From assembly GCA_963718745.1 (NCBI GenBank), contig OY970370.1, positions 806,001 to 870,000 of the forward strand: a DNA stretch of 64,000 nucleotides, given 5' to 3'. A program made the translations under genes and the position numbers. How positions within the stretch are numbered: the stretch's first letter is position 1; every line of letters starts with the position of its first letter. The notes under the pieces were generated by a model. That model did no database searches and was not told the origin of the DNA. It saw nothing but the letters and a program-made list of their open reading frames with translations. Source of the DNA: Fermentibacter sp963718745 [NCBI: Candidatus Fermentibacterota bacterium]. GTDB taxonomy: Bacteria > Fermentibacterota > Fermentibacteria > Fermentibacterales. Positions 45,894 through 55,267 of this stretch are shown in pieces.

Positions 45894-47208
45894 GTTCGTT
45901 CCTTCCGAAGACAGGCGCTCCGCCTTCATAGCGGAGGACGTACTCATAGGTTCCGGAGTTGCCGATCAGCGTCACCTCTCTGCAGCCGGCAGCGGAGGAG
46001 GGTCTCGAGGAGAACTCCGGATGATAGTCGCTCTCGAAGTCGTCGTATGTTCTCCACACCAGCCGGTATCCGGTCGGAATGCCTTCGTACAGGAACAGGT
46101 TCCCGGCGAAATAGACGACCCTCTCGGGGTCCTGGTCTCCGTTCATCTCAACCCCGAGAGCCCTCCAGACGGTCATGCCGATCTCGTTCTCGAACCTCTG
46201 CTCCGTCTGATGGGGATCCAGATAGATGAGCTGCTGCGAAAGCGGCTCCTCGCTTCCTGTCGTCAGCAACGCCGGGAAAGTGGAGGAGAGCGTGTCCAGG
46301 CTCTCGACGAGGTTGCTCACGGCCATGAAGCTCTCGCCGAGGACACGGAGGCGTCCGGCATCGAGAGTCGAGTCCTCCTGGACCCACTGTCCCGTGGTCC
46401 TGTAGACCTGCATCGCTTCGTGCCGCTCCCGAAGGTGCGCCTTGGAAAGGAAGGCCATCTCCCTCCAGGATGCCACGAATCCGTTCAGTTCCATGGGTAC
46501 GGAAGTCAGGTTGAAGGTCGCCCTGTCCTGGATTATCTGCATCGCGGCCGCGCGGCGGATGTTGCAGAATGCGAGGTCGGCATAGGCGGCGTCATCGAGT
46601 GAGGAGATGTAGGTTCCGAGGGGGGTGCCCCTCTCGAGAGCGGCGGACAGGGATGAGTAGTGAGCCGTGGAGTCGATCCGGGCTCCATCCAGCAGTTGCC
46701 TGGCCACGCGCATCTCGAAGCGTATCTGAGGGCTGGACATGATCATCCTCGCGGTCCGCTCGGTGCTCAGGGAGTCGATCACCTCACCCGGTATCTCTTC
46801 GCCCAGCTTCTCGATAAGCCATCCGGAGTCCCCCAGCACGAAATCTATCCTGACTATGGCCGGGTGCTCCATCCTTCTTATCGTGCAGAAATACGAGGTC
46901 CTCGACCCCGTGCTGTCCTCGAGTATCTCGGTGAGCCTGCCGGAAGCATCGAAGCCCCTCCACCGTCCGAAGACGGCCCACGGCTCGGCCCCCCCGGCAG
47001 TGGACGAATCCCGGAGGGCGGGTGCGAGGAGGGCGAAGCAGGCCGGGTCGTTCAGGGAGAGGAGCCTGGAGAACTCGAGCCCGACCTCCAGGGGAGAGGC
47101 GGGGACGGTGCCGGTGCTGTCGCCGGGCGGTCCCGGCTCCGGTGTAGGATTCCCGCATCCAGCGAGAAGCGCTGCGACTGCGGGCAGAAGCAGGAGGATG
47201 TTCCTCAT
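45877..47208 (-). CDS. Lipoprotein of unknown function
   Basis: A 443-residue lipoprotein: signal peptide MRNILLLLPAVAALLAGCG with lipobox LAGC, then a Pro-rich linker and a mixed alpha/beta body with no family I recognise. The early segment has features of a DUF4878/NTF2-like lipoprotein (SLLSLNDPACFALLAPALRD) but this is weak. ATG start overlaps the pilus-ATPase stop (ATGA). It is cotranscribed with PBP1A, so a cell-wall link is plausible. Confidence 0.75.
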   Translation of the reverse strand: MRNILLLLPAVAALLAGCGNPTPEPGPPGDSTGTVPASPLEVGLEFSRLLSLNDPACFALLAPALRDSSTAGGAEPWAVFGRWRGFDASGRLTEILEDSTGSRTSYFCTIRRMEHPAIVRIDFVLGDSGWLIEKLGEEIPGEVIDSLSTERTARMIMSSPQIRFEMRVARQLLDGARIDSTAHYSSLSAALERGTPLGTYISSLDDAAYADLAFCNIRRAAAMQIIQDRATFNLTSVPMELNGFVASWREMAFLSKAHLRERHEAMQVYRTTGQWVQEDSTLDAGRLRVLGESFMAVSNLVESLDTLSSTFPALLTTGSEEPLSQQLIYLDPHQTEQRFENEIGMTVWRALGVEMNGDQDPERVVYFAGNLFLYEGIPTGYRLVWRTYDDFESDYHPEFSSRPSSAAGCREVTLIGNSGTYEYVLRYEGGAPVFGRNELGSVE

Positions 47209-48929
47209 TCCAGCCCCATCGTTACGGACATCATCTCTCCGGGCGTGGTGAGCCCGGCACAAACCTTCATGGCGGTGTTGGATCTGAGGGTCCGCATCCC
47301 CTCTTCCACGGCCAGCCGCCTGAGCTCGTTGGACGGGGCGGACCTGGAGAGGGCGTCACGGATCCGGTCGGATATCTCCATCACCTCGAACACCGCCGTC
47401 CTGCCCTTGAAACCGGTCCCCCGGCAGGCCCGGCAGCCCTTCCCCCTGCGGTAGGTGCAACCCGGGATCCCGGCAAGGCCTGCAGAGGCCAGGAGAGGAG
47501 CGGGCGGCTCCCAGACCTCGGCGCATTCCTCGCAGACGAGCCTGACGAGCCTCTGGGCCACGATGCCTATCAGAGTGCTGCTCAGCAGGAACGGCTCCAC
47601 TCCCATGTCCAGCAGCCTCACGGCGGACGAGGCCGTATCGTTCGTGTGCAGGGTACTCAGCACGAGGTGGCCTGTGAGAGAGCACCGTATAGCGCTGCGC
47701 GCGGTCTCCTGGTCCCGGATCTCGCCTACCATGATGATGTCCGGGTCCTGTCTCAGGATGTGTCTCAGCGCGGTCGAGAAGGTGACATCTATCGCAGGCT
47801 GCACGGCTATCTGGTTGAACTCGTCCGTGACGAACTCGATCGGGTCCTCGATCGTGGTGATGTTCTTCTCGGATGTAGCCAGCGCTGTCAGTGTCGAATA
47901 GAGAGTGGTGGTCTTGCCGCTGCCGGTGGGACCCGTTACCAGCAGCAGGCCCATGGCATTCCTGACGAGGCGCTGGTACCTCTCCCTCTCCTCCTCCTCG
48001 AAACCCAGACAGGACAGGTCCTGCATGAGGATGCCGGGGTCCAGGATCCTGAGCACGGCCTTCTCGCCGAAGGCGGCGGGGATCGTGGAGGAGCGGATCT
48101 CGACCGGCTTGCCCTCGAAATGCGTCCTGATCCGGCCGTCCTGAGGTCTCCTCTTCTCGGCTATGTTCATCCCCGCGATCATCTTGATCCTCGACAGCAG
48201 CGGGAGGTGGAGCTTGCGCGGGAGGCTGTAGACGTTGTGCAGGACCCCGTCTATCCTCAACCTGACCAGCGTGTTCTCCCTGTGGGGTTCGAGATGTATG
48301 TCACTCGCGCGCTCCTCGAAGGCGTACTGGAGGAGGTGGTTCACGGCGTTGACGATCGGCCTGTCCGTCGGTTCGAGCCCGCCGGACGTCTCGCTCGAGA
48401 CGTATCTCTCGAGGTTCCCCAGATCGACCTCGTCGCCTCCGACGGTTCCGACCTCCCGCGCCGCGGCGACTATCGAGCTGTGCAGTCCGTAGAACTGCCT
48501 TATGACCTTTGCGATGTCCGTCGGCCTGCTGATGTAGAGCTCGATCTCCTTGCCCAGCAGGTGCGGCAGCTCCTCGATGGGCCTGGGGTCGACGAAGTTG
48601 CAGGTGGCGACCATCAGCTTGTCGTCGTTGCTTCCGATGACGACCGCGTGGTTGCGCTGTGCAAAGGCGCCGGGGAGCGAGGAGGTGACCAGTTCGTAGT
48701 CGAGTTCGAGCGGATCGAGGTTCCTGAAGGGGATGCCGGTCTGGGTGGAGAGGAACGTGTAGAGGCTCTCCTCTGAGACGAGCCCTCTGCCGACCAGGAT
48801 GTTCAGCAGGCCGGGATCCGGACTCTGCCAGAGCCTGGCGAGGCGCTCGACCCCCTGCCTCGTGAGGAGGCCCGCTGCCTCCAGCCTGCCCGGAAGGATG
48901 GCGAAATCAATCCTCGGTATGGACCTCAC
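47205..48929 (-). CDS. GspE/PilB-type secretion/pilus ATPase
   Basis: A 574-residue hexameric ATPase of type II secretion or type IV pilus assembly. The N-terminal MshEN-like domain (about 20-160) is followed by a core with LLLVTGPTGSGKTTTLYS (Walker A), an Asp box (TTIEDPIEF), IMVGEIRDQETA (Walker B) and TGHLVLSTLHTND (His box). A C-terminal Cys4 zinc region is CEEC plus CRACRG. No other pil or gsp genes are in the window, so the partner system lies elsewhere. GTG start at 48929 (GTGA overlap with thymidine phosphorylase) with GGAGGT close upstream. Confidence 0.92.
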   Translation of the reverse strand: MRSIPRIDFAILPGRLEAAGLLTRQGVERLARLWQSPDPGLLNILVGRGLVSEESLYTFLSTQTGIPFRNLDPLELDYELVTSSLPGAFAQRNHAVVIGSNDDKLMVATCNFVDPRPIEELPHLLGKEIELYISRPTDIAKVIRQFYGLHSSIVAAAREVGTVGGDEVDLGNLERYVSSETSGGLEPTDRPIVNAVNHLLQYAFEERASDIHLEPHRENTLVRLRIDGVLHNVYSLPRKLHLPLLSRIKMIAGMNIAEKRRPQDGRIRTHFEGKPVEIRSSTIPAAFGEKAVLRILDPGILMQDLSCLGFEEEERERYQRLVRNAMGLLLVTGPTGSGKTTTLYSTLTALATSEKNITTIEDPIEFVTDEFNQIAVQPAIDVTFSTALRHILRQDPDIIMVGEIRDQETARSAIRCSLTGHLVLSTLHTNDTASSAVRLLDMGVEPFLLSSTLIGIVAQRLVRLVCEECAEVWEPPAPLLASAGLAGIPGCTYRRGKGCRACRGTGFKGRTAVFEVMEISDRIRDALSRSAPSNELRRLAVEEGMRTLRSNTAMKVCAGLTTPGEMMSVTMGLE

Positions 48930-50206
48930 ACGACCTCCAGTACGAGGCGGCTGTTCACCCTGTCCCAGATGAAAGCACTGCGGAGCACTGCCGCCGCCCT
49001 TTCCGCCTCCGGACGGGATGCGGCATGGACCCAGCCCACGAGCTGGCCCGCCTCGACCGGGAAGCCGGACTCGGCGACCTGCTCCCATCCAACTTCAGGA
49101 ATCACCTCGTCATCCATCCTCCTGCGGCCGGCTCCCAGATCCCGGATCACCTCGCCGGCCACGCCGGCGTCCACACCCGTCCAGTATCCGGTCCGGTCGC
49201 TCCTGACCTCCACGATCGCGGCGGCCGGCGCGAGGGATTCGAATGATTCCAGCTCGCCGCCCTGCGCCTCGATCATCCGGGCAAACAGGTTCCAGGCCGA
49301 CTTGTCGTCGAGCCTTGCCGCGCAGGCGGCTTCGAGCGCCGGGAAGCTCCCGGGATCGGAAGGTTCGCCGCCCAGCATCATGGCGGCGAGCTTTATCGAG
49401 AGATCCCTGACGACTTCGGGCCCCCCGCCCTTCAGGACGGATATCGCCTCGGCCGTCTCCAGGGCGTTCCCCGCCGTCCTCCCGAGGACGACGTCCATGT
49501 CCGTGACGAGCGCCCGGGCGGGTGTTCCGCAGCCTTCGGACACGCTGACGAGAGTGCGGGCAAGCTCGAGGGCCTCCTCCGGAGTCTTCATGAAGGCCCC
49601 CCTGCCGGCCTTGACGTCGAAAACGAGCCGGTCCGTACCCTCGGCGAGCTTCTTGCCCAGAATGCTGGCACAGATGAGGGGGATCGAGCCGACTGTGGAG
49701 GTGGCGTCCCGGAGCGAGTAGAGGATCCGGTCGGCGGGGGCTATCTCGTCGGTCTGTCCGCACATCGCGAAGCCTATCGTCGATACCTGTTCCTGGAACT
49801 CCTCGAGCCCCAGCCGCGTCCTGAACCCGGGAACGGCCTCGAGCTTGTCCAGGGTCCCGCCGGTATGGCCGAGGCTCCGGCCGCTCACCATCGGGACCCG
49901 GAGCCCCATGGAAGCCGCCAGGGGAGCCAGGACCAGAGATATCTTGTCGCCGACGCCGCCTGTGCTGTGCTTGTCCGCGACGGGGCGTGGGTCCGCCGGC
50001 CAGACCAGGGTCCGGCCGCTGTCCCTCGTTCCCAGGGTGAGCTCCACGGTCTCCTCCCTTGACAGCCCGCGGATGTAGACGGCCATGAGTAAGGCGGCGC
50101 ACTGGTAGTCGGGGATCGCCCCCGCAGCCGCCCCGAGCGCGAATTCGCGGAGCGCGCCTGCAGGGCAGGCCGCACCGTCCCTCTTGAGCGAGATGAGACC
50201 GGTCAC
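48926..50206 (-). CDS. deoA: Thymidine/pyrimidine-nucleoside phosphorylase
   Basis: Pyrimidine salvage enzyme that cleaves thymidine or uridine with phosphate to the base and (deoxy)ribose-1-phosphate. It has 426 residues. The family signature SGRSLGHTGGTLDKLE is present, with KHSTGGVGDKISL for phosphate binding and the DVKAGRGAFMKT segment. The symbol deoA is approximate; the bacterial pdp (uridine-accepting) form looks the same by eye. GTG start at 50206 overlaps the stop of the repeat protein (GTGA). Its neighbours are unrelated. Confidence 0.92.
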   Translation of the reverse strand: MTGLISLKRDGAACPAGALREFALGAAAGAIPDYQCAALLMAVYIRGLSREETVELTLGTRDSGRTLVWPADPRPVADKHSTGGVGDKISLVLAPLAASMGLRVPMVSGRSLGHTGGTLDKLEAVPGFRTRLGLEEFQEQVSTIGFAMCGQTDEIAPADRILYSLRDATSTVGSIPLICASILGKKLAEGTDRLVFDVKAGRGAFMKTPEEALELARTLVSVSEGCGTPARALVTDMDVVLGRTAGNALETAEAISVLKGGGPEVVRDLSIKLAAMMLGGEPSDPGSFPALEAACAARLDDKSAWNLFARMIEAQGGELESFESLAPAAAIVEVRSDRTGYWTGVDAGVAGEVIRDLGAGRRRMDDEVIPEVGWEQVAESGFPVEAGQLVGWVHAASRPEAERAAAVLRSAFIWDRVNSRLVLEVV

Positions 50207-51231
50207 ATCCAAGCGATCCCGGCCTTTTCGAGCAGCATTCTCAGATACCCGGTGTCCAGTGGATCGATGATGAAGAAGGCGATCGCCATGACTGCAATTA
50301 TGACCACCCAGACGGCCCAGGCGGGGAAACCCCTGCGCCTGGAGCGCCCCCGGCCTTCCAGGATGGCGCCGACGCTGGATCTGCCTTCGGGGAGCCCCGG
50401 CTCGAGCACCGCGTCGAACGAATGGATCCTCTTCTTCTTCAATAGCTTCCGGATCTCGGGGATGCCGGAGACGACTATCTCGCCCCGGCCGGACAGAATC
50501 CTGTAAACGCCTGCAGCCCCGGCCGGGGCCGGCGGACTCTCCACAACCGGCGCCTGCTCTGCTTCGACGGGTGACCCGGCAGGCGGCTCGTCGGGTTCCG
50601 GTGCGACGGAGGCGGAAAGGATGCCTGCCTCGTCGGCGGGCTCGTCGGGGGTTCTCTCCCCCCAGGCTCCCGCAGGCCACAGTTCGGGTTCGAAGGCCCC
50701 GCATTCCGTGACAGGCTCCCAGGGACCGCCCGAGAGCGAGATCTCCGCCTCGACCGGTACTCTGGAATCGGCTATCCAGCGCCTTATCGAATCGATGTCC
50801 CCGGGATGGTACTCGATCCCGTCGATCCTGAGCCTCGGCGGGGTGTCGTCTCCGACCTCCCGGGGCGGCCTGAGGAACGGCGAAAGCCTCGGCAGACCCT
50901 GGGCCAGGACGCCCCCCGGTGGGGTCCTCGGACCCTCTATCACGCTGTCGCTGGTGAGCCTGCCCTCGCGCGTCCACCTGACCACGGTCTCGAAATCGGG
51001 TGCGGTATAGGATTTCTCGCCCATCCTGACGAACCACCAGGAGGCCGGATCCAGCAGGCGGGATATCTCGGGGAGGTCTGCCGCCCGGATCCATTCGGAC
51101 CCGCCGGCATGCCGGACGGGGTCCTCCGCGTCGATCCTGCGCTCAGTGGCCCATTTGACAAGAACATCGACGGAGGAGGCCCTGTAGACCCTGTCCCCCC
51201 GCCTGATCTCGAAAGCGCCTGTTTCGGCCAT
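50203..51231 (-). CDS. Repeat protein with GYF_2-like segments and a C-terminal membrane helix
   Basis: A 342-residue protein. Several segments, at about 10-58, 68-110, 135-172 and 245-285, resemble the GYF_2/DUF4339 type repeat: a tyrosine in a short strand, then a helix of the form VLVKWATERRIDAEDPVRHAGGSEWI. A Pro/Glu-rich linker separates repeats three and four, and one membrane helix (about 305-325, AWVVIIAVMAIAFFII-like) ends the protein, leaving the repeats in the cytoplasm. Such repeats may bind proline-rich or acidic peptides; the true ligand is unknown. ATG start. It is the first gene after a 93-base gap with no clear promoter. Confidence 0.65.
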   Translation of the reverse strand: MAETGAFEIRRGDRVYRASSVDVLVKWATERRIDAEDPVRHAGGSEWIRAADLPEISRLLDPASWWFVRMGEKSYTAPDFETVVRWTREGRLTSDSVIEGPRTPPGGVLAQGLPRLSPFLRPPREVGDDTPPRLRIDGIEYHPGDIDSIRRWIADSRVPVEAEISLSGGPWEPVTECGAFEPELWPAGAWGERTPDEPADEAGILSASVAPEPDEPPAGSPVEAEQAPVVESPPAPAGAAGVYRILSGRGEIVVSGIPEIRKLLKKKRIHSFDAVLEPGLPEGRSSVGAILEGRGRSRRRGFPAWAVWVVIIAVMAIAFFIIDPLDTGYLRMLLEKAGIAWM

Positions 51232-51324
51232 ATTCCACCTCCGGCAGCCGTTCCGGTCGAAGGTTCAACATAACGACAAGCACGCCGCGGAGGCGAAGGC
51301 CTGCAGCGCGGATACCGTCATCTC

Positions 51325-53238
51325 CTAATTAAACCGTATCCTGTGTCCGAGCGCAAGTGTGGCTTCCTCCTGAGTCATCCCCCCGCGCCTGGCGGCGGCC
51401 TCGACGAGGACGTCGAGGTACTCCTCCCACCAGTCCGGCACCCTGCCCCTCTCATAGAAGGCGTGGTAGATGCGGGGACCGGGCAGCATGGAGACGAGGA
51501 ACGCCGTCTCCCTGACCCCCAGCTCGCCCACCGGGACTCCGAAGTAGTACAGGGAGGCCTCTCCGAATCCGAAGACGTCGGGTCCGAGTTCGACGATGTT
51601 GGCGTAGATCTCCAGAATCCTGTTCTTCGTGAGGAGCTCCTCCAGACGCCATGTCAGGAAGACCTCCTGCAGCTTCCTCGAGAGCGTCTTCCCCCTCGAG
51701 AGGAAGAGGTTCCGTGCGAGCTGCATCGTGAGGGTCGACGCGCCCCTTGCGAACCTGCCGGTTCGGACATCCTCCACGAGCGAACTCCTGATATGGTCCG
51801 GGCTGAAGCCGTCGTGGCTCCGGAAGGCTCCGTCCTCGGCACAGCAGAGGAGCGGTTCGAACCAGGGTGGAAGATCGGACAGGGCGACGAAGGAGCGGTT
51901 GAGAGAGGACGAGAGCCCGATCAGCCTCGAGTTGCCCCAGCTGTCCGTCCGGACGCAGGACCCTCCAGCAGCATAACGACCCACGTTCAGAGGGCAGGAG
52001 ACGACCGCCAGATCCTCCGCTCCGATCTCGATCGAGATGTCCGAGCTGTCGGGGAACTGCCTGTCGATCCGCAGGTGCACAGCCATGCTCATCCATCCGG
52101 AGAGGACCAGCCCGTCGAGGGGTCCTAGCAGGGCGGCGGGGATGGACGAGGTCAGCGCACCGCCCGGGATCGAGTCGTTCCATGCGTCGAGGACGAGCGC
52201 CCCCTCTCCCGTCGATGCCTCCATCGTGAACGCTACGGCCAGCTCGCCCAGGGTCAGCAGCCCGCTGTCCACCGAAAGCCTCCCGTCCCGGATCGTGCCG
52301 TCCGCTTCCAGGGCGCAGGAGAACCGCACGGTATCGATGGCGAGGGAGGTCGAGTGGATGCCGGCATCCTCGAGCCTGGCATCCAGTTCGAAACGGCAGC
52401 TGTCGCCGCCGTCGAACACGAGCCTCACCCCGCCCCTCGAGTCAAGATCGACCCAGGCAGCGGGGTCGAAGGACCTGATAAGCCTCTCTACCAGTGCTTC
52501 CGTGCCTCCGAGACCCGTGTCTACGACGAGGATGGAGGACCGCTCCGAAAAGGAGAGGGAGAATGGGATGTCGATCTCCATCCCGTCTGCCTCCAGGGCT
52601 GTGCCTTCTACGAAGATCGAGTCGGGGAGGAGCATCCCGTGCAGCGAGCCGGAGAAGGCAGTGCCTCCCAGCTCGCCGGGCAGTTCGTGGTCGAAGAGGG
52701 GCAGACTCGTACAATCGTAGAAGTCAGCCTCTATGCTGCTCCCCGGAGTCCCTCCCCGGACGGCGAGACGTGCGCCGCCCCAGGGGCCCGATGCCGAGCC
52801 CAGGACATCCGCCCTTCCGTCCGAGAGGGAGCCGCGCCCCTGGAAGACTGTCGTGTCCCCTCCCCCGCGGGAGATCCTTGCCTCGTCCAGGATGAGCAGC
52901 GGTATGTCGCGCCCGCGCCTTCGGCCTCCCCCGCCTCCGCCTCCGCTTCCGTCGAGCTCGATGGAGCAGGAGGGGATGTGCACGCTGTCCACGCCGGGCG
53001 GCAGCCGGACCAGGCTCCAGTAGACGAATACGGCAGGGGCGTCGAATCCGCGCCCGGGCATCGAGAGATCCTCGATGAGCACGACTCCGGGACCGGCGGA
53101 TATGCCCCCGATCGAGGCATCGTCGTCGATCCGGGAGAGCGCGAACCGGACGGCGCCCTCGAGCATGGCCCATCCGGCGAGGAAGAGGGCTGCAGGGACA
53201 GCTGCGAACAGGAGAATTCGAACGGGTTTGGAGGTCAC
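51325..53238 (-). CDS. GT51 peptidoglycan glycosyltransferase with long AsmA-like N-terminal region
   Basis: A 637-residue membrane protein. One N-terminal membrane helix (about 7-27) is followed by a ~400-residue beta-rich extracytoplasmic region resembling AsmA-like domains, with a poly-Gly/Arg stretch at about 95-108. The C-terminal ~190 residues are a GT51 domain: AEDGAFRSHDG with the catalytic Glu, GASTLTMQLARNLFLSRG, RKLQEVFLTWRLE, RILEIYANIVELGPDVFGFG. No transpeptidase domain follows, so it is a monofunctional glycosyltransferase with an unusual N-terminus. GTG start; it follows pyrF by six bases. Confidence 0.85.
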   Translation of the reverse strand: MTSKPVRILLFAAVPAALFLAGWAMLEGAVRFALSRIDDDASIGGISAGPGVVLIEDLSMPGRGFDAPAVFVYWSLVRLPPGVDSVHIPSCSIELDGSGGGGGGGRRRGRDIPLLILDEARISRGGGDTTVFQGRGSLSDGRADVLGSASGPWGGARLAVRGGTPGSSIEADFYDCTSLPLFDHELPGELGGTAFSGSLHGMLLPDSIFVEGTALEADGMEIDIPFSLSFSERSSILVVDTGLGGTEALVERLIRSFDPAAWVDLDSRGGVRLVFDGGDSCRFELDARLEDAGIHSTSLAIDTVRFSCALEADGTIRDGRLSVDSGLLTLGELAVAFTMEASTGEGALVLDAWNDSIPGGALTSSIPAALLGPLDGLVLSGWMSMAVHLRIDRQFPDSSDISIEIGAEDLAVVSCPLNVGRYAAGGSCVRTDSWGNSRLIGLSSSLNRSFVALSDLPPWFEPLLCCAEDGAFRSHDGFSPDHIRSSLVEDVRTGRFARGASTLTMQLARNLFLSRGKTLSRKLQEVFLTWRLEELLTKNRILEIYANIVELGPDVFGFGEASLYYFGVPVGELGVRETAFLVSMLPGPRIYHAFYERGRVPDWWEEYLDVLVEAAARRGGMTQEEATLALGHRIRFN

Positions 53239-53244
53239 CTGCGG

Positions 53245-53973
53245 TCAGGGGTTCCGGTGCCGGACCGCCAGGGCGGCTTCCACTTCTTCCAGTATTGAGG
53301 CTGCTGCTGCGCCGGGATCGGGTGCCCCGCAGACGGGCCTTCCTACGACTATGGCGTCGGCTCCGTCCCTGACTGCGTCAGCCGGGGTGGAGAACCTCTT
53401 CTGGTCGGAGGATTCCGAACCAGCCGGCCTGATCCCGGGAGTGATGATGAAGAAGTCCGGACCCAGCGCCTTGCGGACTGCCGCGGCCTCGTTCGGCGAG
53501 CAGACCACTCCGTCCATCCCGCTCTCGGAGGCCATGCCGGCGAGCCTGAGGACGGTCCCGGCAGTTCCGAGGCTCCAGCCCATGCCGTCGAGATCCTCTG
53601 AACCGAGGCTGGTGAGCACTGTGACGGCCAGCATCCTCACTCCCGAGCCTGCCGAAGCCGCGACCGCGGCCTTCATCATGGGGACCCCGCCGGAGGCGTG
53701 GACGTTCAGCATGGCGGGCTCGAGCGCGCAGGCGGCCCGCACGGCTCCATCCACCGTGTGAGGTATGTCGTGGAACTTCAAGTCGAGGAAGACCGGAAAG
53801 CCCTCCTCCGACAGCCTCCTCACCATGTCCGGCCCGAACCCGGTGAAGAGCTCGAGTCCGATCTTCACCCCTACCCCGAGCCCCCTGAGCGGGGCCAGTA
53901 TCTCGGAGGGCGTACGCCCCATCCCGCTGGTGAGTGCGATGTACAGCCTCGCTCCGTCCGGCCTCTGCGGCAT
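53245..53973 (-). CDS. pyrF: Orotidine 5'-phosphate decarboxylase
   Basis: Last step of UMP synthesis, decarboxylating OMP. A 242-residue TIM barrel with the signature FLDLKFHDIPHTVDGAVRA (catalytic Lys-Asp-Lys network: DLKFHD) and IKIGLELFTGFG-like segment KIGLELFT near residue 35. The C-terminal phosphate-binding text FIITPGIRP and ADAIVVGRPV is in place. The ATG at 53973 shares a base with the rlpA stop (TGATG) and has GGAGGA upstream. It is the last of four pyrimidine genes in this stretch. Confidence 0.95.
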   Translation of the reverse strand: MPQRPDGARLYIALTSGMGRTPSEILAPLRGLGVGVKIGLELFTGFGPDMVRRLSEEGFPVFLDLKFHDIPHTVDGAVRAACALEPAMLNVHASGGVPMMKAAVAASAGSGVRMLAVTVLTSLGSEDLDGMGWSLGTAGTVLRLAGMASESGMDGVVCSPNEAAAVRKALGPDFFIITPGIRPAGSESSDQKRFSTPADAVRDGADAIVVGRPVCGAPDPGAAAASILEEVEAALAVRHRNP

Positions 53974-54398
53974 CAGCGGTCCTCCTCCTCGAATCCCACG
54001 ACACGCAGGAGGACCTCGGCGGTCCCCGTTCCCACCATCCCGATCCTGTCCGCTGCGGCGCGGGAAAGGTCGATGATGCGGCCCCCGACATAGGGTCCGC
54101 GGTCGTTCACCCTCACGACGGCGGTCTCCCCGTTGTCGAGATTCTCGACCTCGAGGACCGTTCCGAAGGGAAGGGACCTGTGGGCGCATGTCATGGCGTT
54201 CATGTCGTATCTCTCACCGTTCGCCGTCTGCCTCCCGTGGAAGGCCTCGGCATAGAAGCTCGCGGTCCCGCGCTGTGAAAGTCCTGCAACCAGTGTGGAT
54301 GCGCTCCTGATCCCCCCCCGGTACACCGGACGGGGTGACAGGCACCCGGTCGACAGGACGAGCAAGGCGGCGACGGCCAGCCTGGTCAGGGTTCGCAC
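53973..54398 (-). CDS. rlpA: RlpA-like septal lipoprotein
   Basis: A 141-residue lipoprotein (lipobox LSTGC) with a double-psi beta-barrel: GTASFYAEAFHGRQTANGERYD, then the conserved MTCAHRSLPFGTVLEVENLDNG and VVRVNDRGPYVGGRIIDLSRAAA. RlpA acts on denuded glycan strands at the division site in some bacteria; activity here is not proven, and no SPOR domain is attached. The GTG at 54398 has GGGAG five bases upstream and lies in the end of pyrD. Confidence 0.92.
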   Translation of the reverse strand: MRTLTRLAVAALLVLSTGCLSPRPVYRGGIRSASTLVAGLSQRGTASFYAEAFHGRQTANGERYDMNAMTCAHRSLPFGTVLEVENLDNGETAVVRVNDRGPYVGGRIIDLSRAAADRIGMVGTGTAEVLLRVVGFEEEDR

Positions 54399-55267
54399 AG
54401 CAGCTCCCTTGTCCTGGCGGCGATCTCCGAAGGAAGAGAGGGTCTCCTGAGGAGACCCGTGCCGACCTGCACCAGGGATGCTCCCGCCCGGACGAGTTCC
54501 AGCACATCCTCGGCCCTCCAGACGCCACCGGAGGCGATGACCGGGATTCCGACGGCCCCGGAGACCTGCCAGACCCTGGCGACGACGAGGGGGAGCAGGG
54601 CGGGAGAGCTGTAGCCTCCGACCCCCCTCTGGAGCGCCGGCCGGCCTGTCCTCCAGTCTATCTTCATGCCCAGAAATGTATTGCATACTGTGACGGCGTC
54701 CGCTCCGCCCGCTTCGGCGGCCTTTGCGGCCTGGATCATGTCCCCGCCGTTGGGTGTAAGCTTGACCGAAAAGGGGCGCGCAGTCTCCATCCTGACAGTA
54801 CGGGCCACCCTCCCGACTGCCTCCGGGTCGACCCCGAACGCCATGCCTCCGGCCTCCACGTTGGGGCAGGACACGTTCACCTCGTAGCCCGCATGTACGT
54901 CCGATGCCTCCAGTGAGGCGACGATACGGGCGAAATCGTCGAGCGATTCGCATGCAACGTTGATCACGAGGGGTCTCTGGATGACCGAGGCTTTCGGGAG
55001 AATCTCGGAGAGGACCCGTGAGAGCCCGGGATTCGCGAGGCCGATCGAATTGAGGAGACCCATCCCGGTATCGAAGATCCGCGGCGGAGGGTTCCCATCC
55101 CGGGGCTCGGGCGTGACCGCCTTTGTGAAGATCATCGCTACATCGTCGAGAAGCCCCATCTCGTGGAGCTCGAGCCCGAATCCGCAGGTCCCCGAGGCCA
55201 GCGCGACGGGTCCGGGTATGGGGATTCCCCAGAACGAGGACGGCAGCGAGGGCATCGAGTGGGTCAT
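54386..55267 (-). CDS. pyrD: Dihydroorotate dehydrogenase, class 1B catalytic subunit
   Basis: Cytoplasmic flavoprotein oxidising dihydroorotate to orotate, 293 residues. FMN-binding and catalytic features include VALASGTCGFGLE, KAVTPEPRDGNPPPR, VNVSCPNVE (catalytic Cys in SCPN) and GIPVIASGGVW. Class 1B enzymes work as a heterotetramer with PyrK, and pyrK is the gene just upstream (ATGA overlap at 55264-55267). Electrons are passed to NAD+ via PyrK. Confidence 0.95.
   Translation of the reverse strand: MTHSMPSLPSSFWGIPIPGPVALASGTCGFGLELHEMGLLDDVAMIFTKAVTPEPRDGNPPPRIFDTGMGLLNSIGLANPGLSRVLSEILPKASVIQRPLVINVACESLDDFARIVASLEASDVHAGYEVNVSCPNVEAGGMAFGVDPEAVGRVARTVRMETARPFSVKLTPNGGDMIQAAKAAEAGGADAVTVCNTFLGMKIDWRTGRPALQRGVGGYSSPALLPLVVARVWQVSGAVGIPVIASGGVWRAEDVLELVRAGASLVQVGTGLLRRPSLPSEIAARTRELLCEP

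Noticed and set aside
47205-48929. A local type IV pilus or type II secretion operon
   Set aside because: Only the ATPase is present; the adjacent genes are a lipoprotein, PBP1A and thymidine phosphorylase.
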